The notes under the pieces were generated by a model, which worked only from the letters and a program-made list of their open reading frames with translations, was not told where the DNA came from and did no database searches. The translations under genes were made by a program, and so were the position numbers. 64,000 bases of DNA from Tetradesmus obliquus (taxonomy: Eukaryota > Chlorophyta > Chlorophyceae > Sphaeropleales > Scenedesmaceae), in NCBI GenBank assembly GCA_030272155.1, contig CP126191.1, positions 3,742,501-3,806,500 of the forward strand, given 5' to 3'. Each line of letters opens with the position of its first letter. The first letter of the stretch is position 1. Of this stretch, positions 12,701-18,700 are shown piece after piece.

Positions 12701-15700
12701 CAACTACTAGTGCAGTTCTGGTTGTACCGAAATACCGGCAGCTAATGGAACAGATAAAACCAGCGCTGCAAGGTATGAAGTTACTCAAAACGTACAGGAT
12801 GGGTACACGCCTGTACACAGCAGTGACTGGCTGCAAGCCACAGCCAGGAGTTCCCACTGCGGTGCAAGTGTGGTATGATCCACCTGCTACGCTAGCAGCT
12901 GGTCGTTTAGTTACAAACGATTCAGACAAAGAGCCATCGGTTACGATAGACAGTGAAGGAGTGTCATCACTGCGCTTCAGGGGTGAGCTAGCTGGTGAAA
13001 AAGCGCGATTCACTGTGGACTCAGGAGCTACGCACAGCTGCGTTGCTGCGCACTTTGTGCAAAGAGCGGGGCTTGCTGTGACTCCTGCAGCCCGCACAGT
13101 TGCGCTTGCCGATGGTCAAGCAGTTCGAGTGCTCGGAACGTGTCAAGCACGCCTTGAGCTACAGGGTGCTAAGGATGTATGCACTTTTCTGGTGCTTAAT
13201 CTCGATAGCACATATGATGTGCTGTTGGGGCAGGACTGGCTTCAGCGTAGGTCAGCTGTCCTGGATTTTGGCCGTAAGTCTATGACTATCACGATCAAAA
13301 GTGCTCCAGTAGAGGTGCTGCAATCCAATGCACGCGTCGAGTTCATTCCAGGTGGGGAGGAGATTGTCAGTGGACGTATCTCCGCTCTGCAGCTCAAAAG
13401 ACTTGCTCGCAAGAAGGGCACAGAGATGTTCATGGTGTTCGTGAAGCAGGTCGATGAGCCAGATGCTCAAGTTGCTACAGTCACTTTGTCATCAGCAGCT
13501 GGTGATGACAGCTTGATCCCAAAGCAGCGACTTGAACAGATCCTCTTCAAATACAAACGGGTGTTTGATGAGCTGCCTGATGGTGTAGTTAATCACCCAG
13601 GTTTGCCTGTCATGACCATAGAGTTTGAACAAGGTAAACAGCCACCAGTTGGTTACCAGTACAGGCTGTCACAGCCTGAAAAGGAAGAGCTGGTTAAGCA
13701 GTTGACCCTTGCTCTGGAGAAAGGATGGGTAGTACCCTCTTCCTCTCCTTTTGGAGCACCTGTTTTGTTTGCAAGGAAGAAAGGCGGTGGTTTGCGATGG
13801 TGCATCGATTACAGAGCCCTCAATACCATCTCCATCAAGAATCGCTATCCCTTGCCAAGGATAGACGATTTGCTAGACTCCCTTAATGGAGCTTGTGTCT
13901 TTTCAGGCCTTGACCTCGCAGCAGGTTATTGGCAAATCCCCATCAAAGAGGAGGATAGGCACAAGACAGCATTCAGGACCCCAATGGGCCTGTATGAGTG
14001 GAATGTCATGCCCTTTGGTCTGACAAACGCACCAGCAGTGTTTGCCAGGACAATGCAGACAGTTTTCCAAGATATGATTGGTAAGTTTGTGCTTGTTTAT
14101 CTGGACGACATACTGATTTTCAGTAAAACTCCAGAAGAGCACGAGAAGCACCTAGAAATGGTGTTACAGCGGCTAGAGCAACACAAGTTTTATGCTCAGC
14201 TGAAGAAGTGTCACTTTGCACTTCCAGAGGTAGAGTTCTTGGGACACATGGTAAGCAAAGAAGGCATCCGTGTGGATCCAAGAAAAGTCAAGATTGTGCA
14301 GGAGTGGCCCAAACCTGTTAACTTGTCAGACTTAAGATCTTTCTTAGGCCTGTCAAATTATTTCAGACGCTTTGTGCATGCATACAGCACAATAGCAAGG
14401 CCACTGCATGCTCTCACACGGAAGGATGTTCCGTGGCAGTGGACAGCTACGTGTGACAAGGCTTTTCAGCTGTTGAAAGACAAGCTTTCATCAGCGCCAG
14501 TTCTGAAAATGCCAGATTTCACACAGTCATTTGAGTTGATAGCCGATGCCTCAGATTACACATTGGGTGCAATTCTGATGCAAGAAGGAAGGCCTATTGC
14601 CTTCGAGAGTCGGAAGTTGACCCCAGCTGAGGTCAATTACCACACACCAGAGAAAGAGTTGCTAGCAGTGATGCATGCGCTCACTGTTTGGCGCTGTTAT
14701 GTAGATGGCTCTCATCCAAAGATCCTCAGTGATCATGAGCCATTGAAGTATCTAAGATCCAAAGCACAGTTGCTTCCACGGCAAGTGCGATGGTCACAGT
14801 TCTTGGAGCGCTTTGACTACTCTTGGGAGTACAGAGCAGGACGGCTGAATGCCGCCGACCCCTTAAGCCGTGTAGCGCACGCTGAGGTGGGAGGTTCCGG
14901 AACTGGCAGTTGGGCGGGTAGCGTCCCGGCCTCAGAAACTGTACTCGAGTACCTAGCAGCTATTGCTGAGGAGGGTGCCCTTAGGCGCAGTAAGAGAAAG
15001 CGGTCCTTGGCCAGGTCCTTTTCCCCTCCTGAATCCCCCAGGCTTAGCAGGAAGAAGAAACAAGGTCAGTCACGGACTGCCCCTGCTAAGACAGCTCAGA
15101 GCACTGTACCTGCAAGCAATTCTGACGCAGTAGACACGCGCGCAACTCGTCCCGCCGTCGAGCAGATCGCAACGGACATACGCGAGGCTTTGCAAGTAGT
15201 TTACAGTAGTGAACAACAAGGGCTTGAACAAGCGGTTGTTCGCTTTGGTTTGCGGCATACAGAAGATGGTCTGTGGTGCCGTCAACAACAGGTGTATGTG
15301 CCTACTGCAGAGCTGCAGCGGCGCTGCATCTCAGAGTTACATGACACACCCTACAGCGGTCACAAAGGAGTGACAAAGACGCTGGCGGCTGTGCAAAGAT
15401 TGTATTGGTGGCCAGGTATGCGTGGCTCAGTGACATCGTATGTCACCACGTGTGCTTCCTGCCAACGCAATAAAGTTCAAGGCAAGAAACCCATTGGGAA
15501 GTTGCAGCCATTAGCGGTGCCTGCAGCCCCATGGAGTGAGGTGTCCATGGATTTCATTACGGGTCTGCCGACTACTCCAGCCGGTAATGATTCGATAATG
15601 GTGATGTGTGACAGACTCACAAAGATGGTGCACTTCGCGGCGTGCACAAAAACAGTTGATGCTGTTGGAGCAGCAAAACTGTTTAGAGACCATGTCTTCC

Positions 15701-18700
15701 GGTATCATGGTTGGCCAGCTAGCATTGTGAGTGATCGAGACACTCGCTTCCGTAGTGAGTTCTGGTCGTCTCTCATGCAGCTGACAGGTGTCAGGCACAA
15801 GATGAGCACTGCCTTCCACCCGCAGACAGATGGTCAAACAGAGAGAGTCAATCGAGTGCTTGAGGAGTACCTACGGCACTACGTCAATCCAGTTCAAGAT
15901 GATTGGGACGATTGGCTCCCTCTGGCTGAGTTTGCTTACAACAACTCAGTTCACGAGACGGTCGGTGAGACCCCGTTCTTACTGAACTACGGTCTGCACC
16001 CACGCCTACCAGGAGCAGTCCGCACGCAAGCACGGACGGTCACTCCCGCGAGTGAGTTTGCGTCGAGAATGCAAGAAATTGTCGCTAAGGCAAAGGAACG
16101 GCTTGAGGCAGCACGCAAGCGTGCTGAGCGGATTTACAACCCCTCTCGCCGTGAGGCTATCTTCTCAGTAGGTGATCACGTGTTGCTTAGTGCAAGAAAT
16201 ATTGTTCTTAAAACGCCTGGCGTTAACAAACTCTTGCCTAAGTACATTGGTCCCTTCAGAGTGGCGGAAGTTCTCAGTCCGGTTACATATCGCCTGGACC
16301 TTCCTGCCAGCATGCGGTGCCACAATGTGTTTCATGTTGGGCTACTGCTTGAGTATAAATCGGACGGCAGAGAGCAGCCGCCCCCGCCTCCACTGGAGTT
16401 TGATGATGGCGAAGGTGGAGAGTGGTTTGAGATTGACCAGGTGCTCAAGCACCGGCAGGTCAAAGTTGGTAGGCGTTCAGTTATGCAGTACCTTGTTCGT
16501 TGGAAGGGCTATGGTCCTGAAAACGATGAGTGGCGTGATGAGGTTGGTGTCACTGCCACAGCTGCTGACGCCTACTGGGCTGGGCTTGGAGGTCGCACAG
16601 CAGCAGCGACTGCTGGTGCCGCCCCTCGCCGACGTGTTCGTGGGCCACGTTCACGGAGATTGCGTAGCTAGTAGCATCTAGCTGCCAGGAGTCAGCCGCT
16701 AGGTGGGGAGGAGTGTTGCGTGCAACACTACTCTAGAAGCCCCATGAACTAGTGTGCTGTCTAAGTAGAACTACGTAGATGGACTTTGATCCTTCGGGCA
16801 TGTTACTCTGAGTCTTAGGGTACATGTTCGTTGGTACGTAGGCAGGGCAGGCCATGTTAACGGGCCTTCGTCCCCAAGTCCAGGATTCTTACACCAGCTC
16901 AGCTTGCCCAGCGCAAGAATGTTTGTGCGTGGGGCAACCAAAGCTAGCAATCGAGGCCGTTCTCAACCAATCTCATCAAGACATAGCAGCACAATGAATG
17001 GCAGGATGACAGTGCCATCGTCACCCACTCCCCACAACCATTAGACAAGCAGCACGCAGATCCAAACCAGCCAAAAAAATCTGCGATTTTATTCACTGCT
17101 TCAACATGCGCCGACACTGCCACCCAAGCTGCTGGTGGCAGGGCTGGGCCGGGCACATTGTGTCTTCAGGTTGGGCGGGATGACCAATGAGCACTCCTGC
17201 AAGAAATGATCAAGCTTCACAACAGAACAGTGTTAGATTCACAACCATATTTACACCACATACACGCGCCAATGGTCACCACACCATGACCATTCAACCT
17301 CTGCTGAGCTATGGTACAAGTACTGCCGCACTACATCCGACTTCCAGCGCCCCATCACCATGATCTGCCGTACTGACACCCCTTGCTGCACCGCCCATGT
17401 GGCTCCGCCCCTGCGCAGCGAGTGCGCTGCATACAGATCCCAATCCTGCACCCCAACCTTCTCCAGCGCCTTGCGCAGGCGCACGCCCACAGTGGTCTTG
17501 CGCAGGCGCTGCTGCTTGCCCTCGCGCGCAGTGAACACAGGCCCCACAGGGTCACGGCGCGCATGCTGCACTGCCAACCGCCGCAGGCGCCACAGCGCCT
17601 GCACAGGGCACATTGCCTCCTCCTCGCATCACGCGATAAACACCCACGCCCCCTCTCCAGCCTGATCTGTCTTAGAGCGCGGCACATAGATGAGCACCCC
17701 GCCCTTCTGCTGGATGGGCCGCAGATCATCCCAGTCAATGCCCACCAGCTCCGAGCTGCGGAACATGCCTGTCCACCCCAGCAGGAACAGGGCCGCATCC
17801 CGCACACCAATAAAATCACGCCGCCCCCGCGCCTGCAGCGAGCTCACCACTGCACGCAGCTCTCGCCTATCTAGCGGCAGCTTCTGCCTCCCAGCTGGCA
17901 CTGCCAGCTTGGCTGCTACCTTCATTGCCCTGCGCACCACCAACTCCGATGCCAGACCCTCCTGCCCCACATCCAGCGCCCAGCGGGCCACCGCGTACAC
18001 GCCCTGCTCAATAGTAGACACAGCATAGCCGTGCTGTGCTCTGCCTACCACAAACTGCGCCAACACCTGCGCATGTGGCTGCTGCGGCGCACCTGCCGCC
18101 ACACAAAACTGTCTATACTGGCGCACGTGCCAGCCATACGACCGGTGTGTGGACTGCGCCAAATCCAGCTGCAGGATATCCTGCCACTTCTCCCTCAGCT
18201 CCAGCACGAAGCCTGCCGGCCATGCCTCGACCGGCACCGGCTTGCGGGCCGCTCGCCGCTGCACTTGGTAGCGCGCTTGGTACGTCAGCACAGCTGACCA
18301 CAAGCAGCAACAGCATACAACCAGGGGTGGGGGGGGCGGGCAATCAACAACTAGCAATGTAAGTCAGCTGCAGCCTAACTGCCACACACTGACCGCCAAG
18401 AGAACACAAGTACTCGCAGCGGTGGCTCACCGCTGCCTAAGATTGCTGCCTATGGCAGCTGCACTGTTACCCCTCAAAACCCTGCCCCAGCAGGGTTGGT
18501 TCGCTCATGTTTCGCTATCGTGACAAGGTGCCTTTGTCTACAGGGTACTTAGGACAAAGGCATAATAGTCACGGCAAGCAGTGCTGACCAGCACCTCACA
18601 GCTGCAAACATGGATATGCCGAATTGGCAGCATAACCACGCCTTGCTGCTGAAGTCAAACCCAAACACTTGCCATATCACCGCACGACCACTTCCTCCAA

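Larger units (their letters stand above)
10278..16918 (+). mobile_element. Complete Ty3/gypsy chromovirus (LTR retrotransposon)
   Basis: Two 205-bp direct repeats (10278-10482, 16714-16918) appear identical base for base. They flank a PBS, gag, pol and a polypurine tract. The element is bordered by the 5-bp target duplication ATGTT (10273-10277 and 16919-16923). LTR ends are TGTTGCG and CGCAAGA, an inverted repeat with one mismatch. The order protease, RT, RNase H, integrase, chromodomain places it in the chromovirus branch of Ty3/gypsy. Identical LTRs, the clean duplication and open frames point to a very recent, possibly still mobile insertion. It lies antisense to copy A, inside its intron 6. 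Confidence 0.95.
9932..18672 (-). other. Giant GC-AG intron 6 of copy A (8.7 kb)
   Basis: The flanking exons (18764-18673 and 9931-9784) stay in frame only with donor GCAAGT at 18672, the standard consensus of the minor GC-AG intron class, and acceptor CGCAG. The homologous intron in copy B (24348-24650, 303 bases) has the same GCAAGT donor. Similarity to the copy B intron continues inward to about 18566 on one side and about 10035 on the other. Everything between is inserted DNA: the chromovirus, the recombinase gene, and about 240 plus 330 bases of unassigned sequence around them. Confidence 0.65.
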
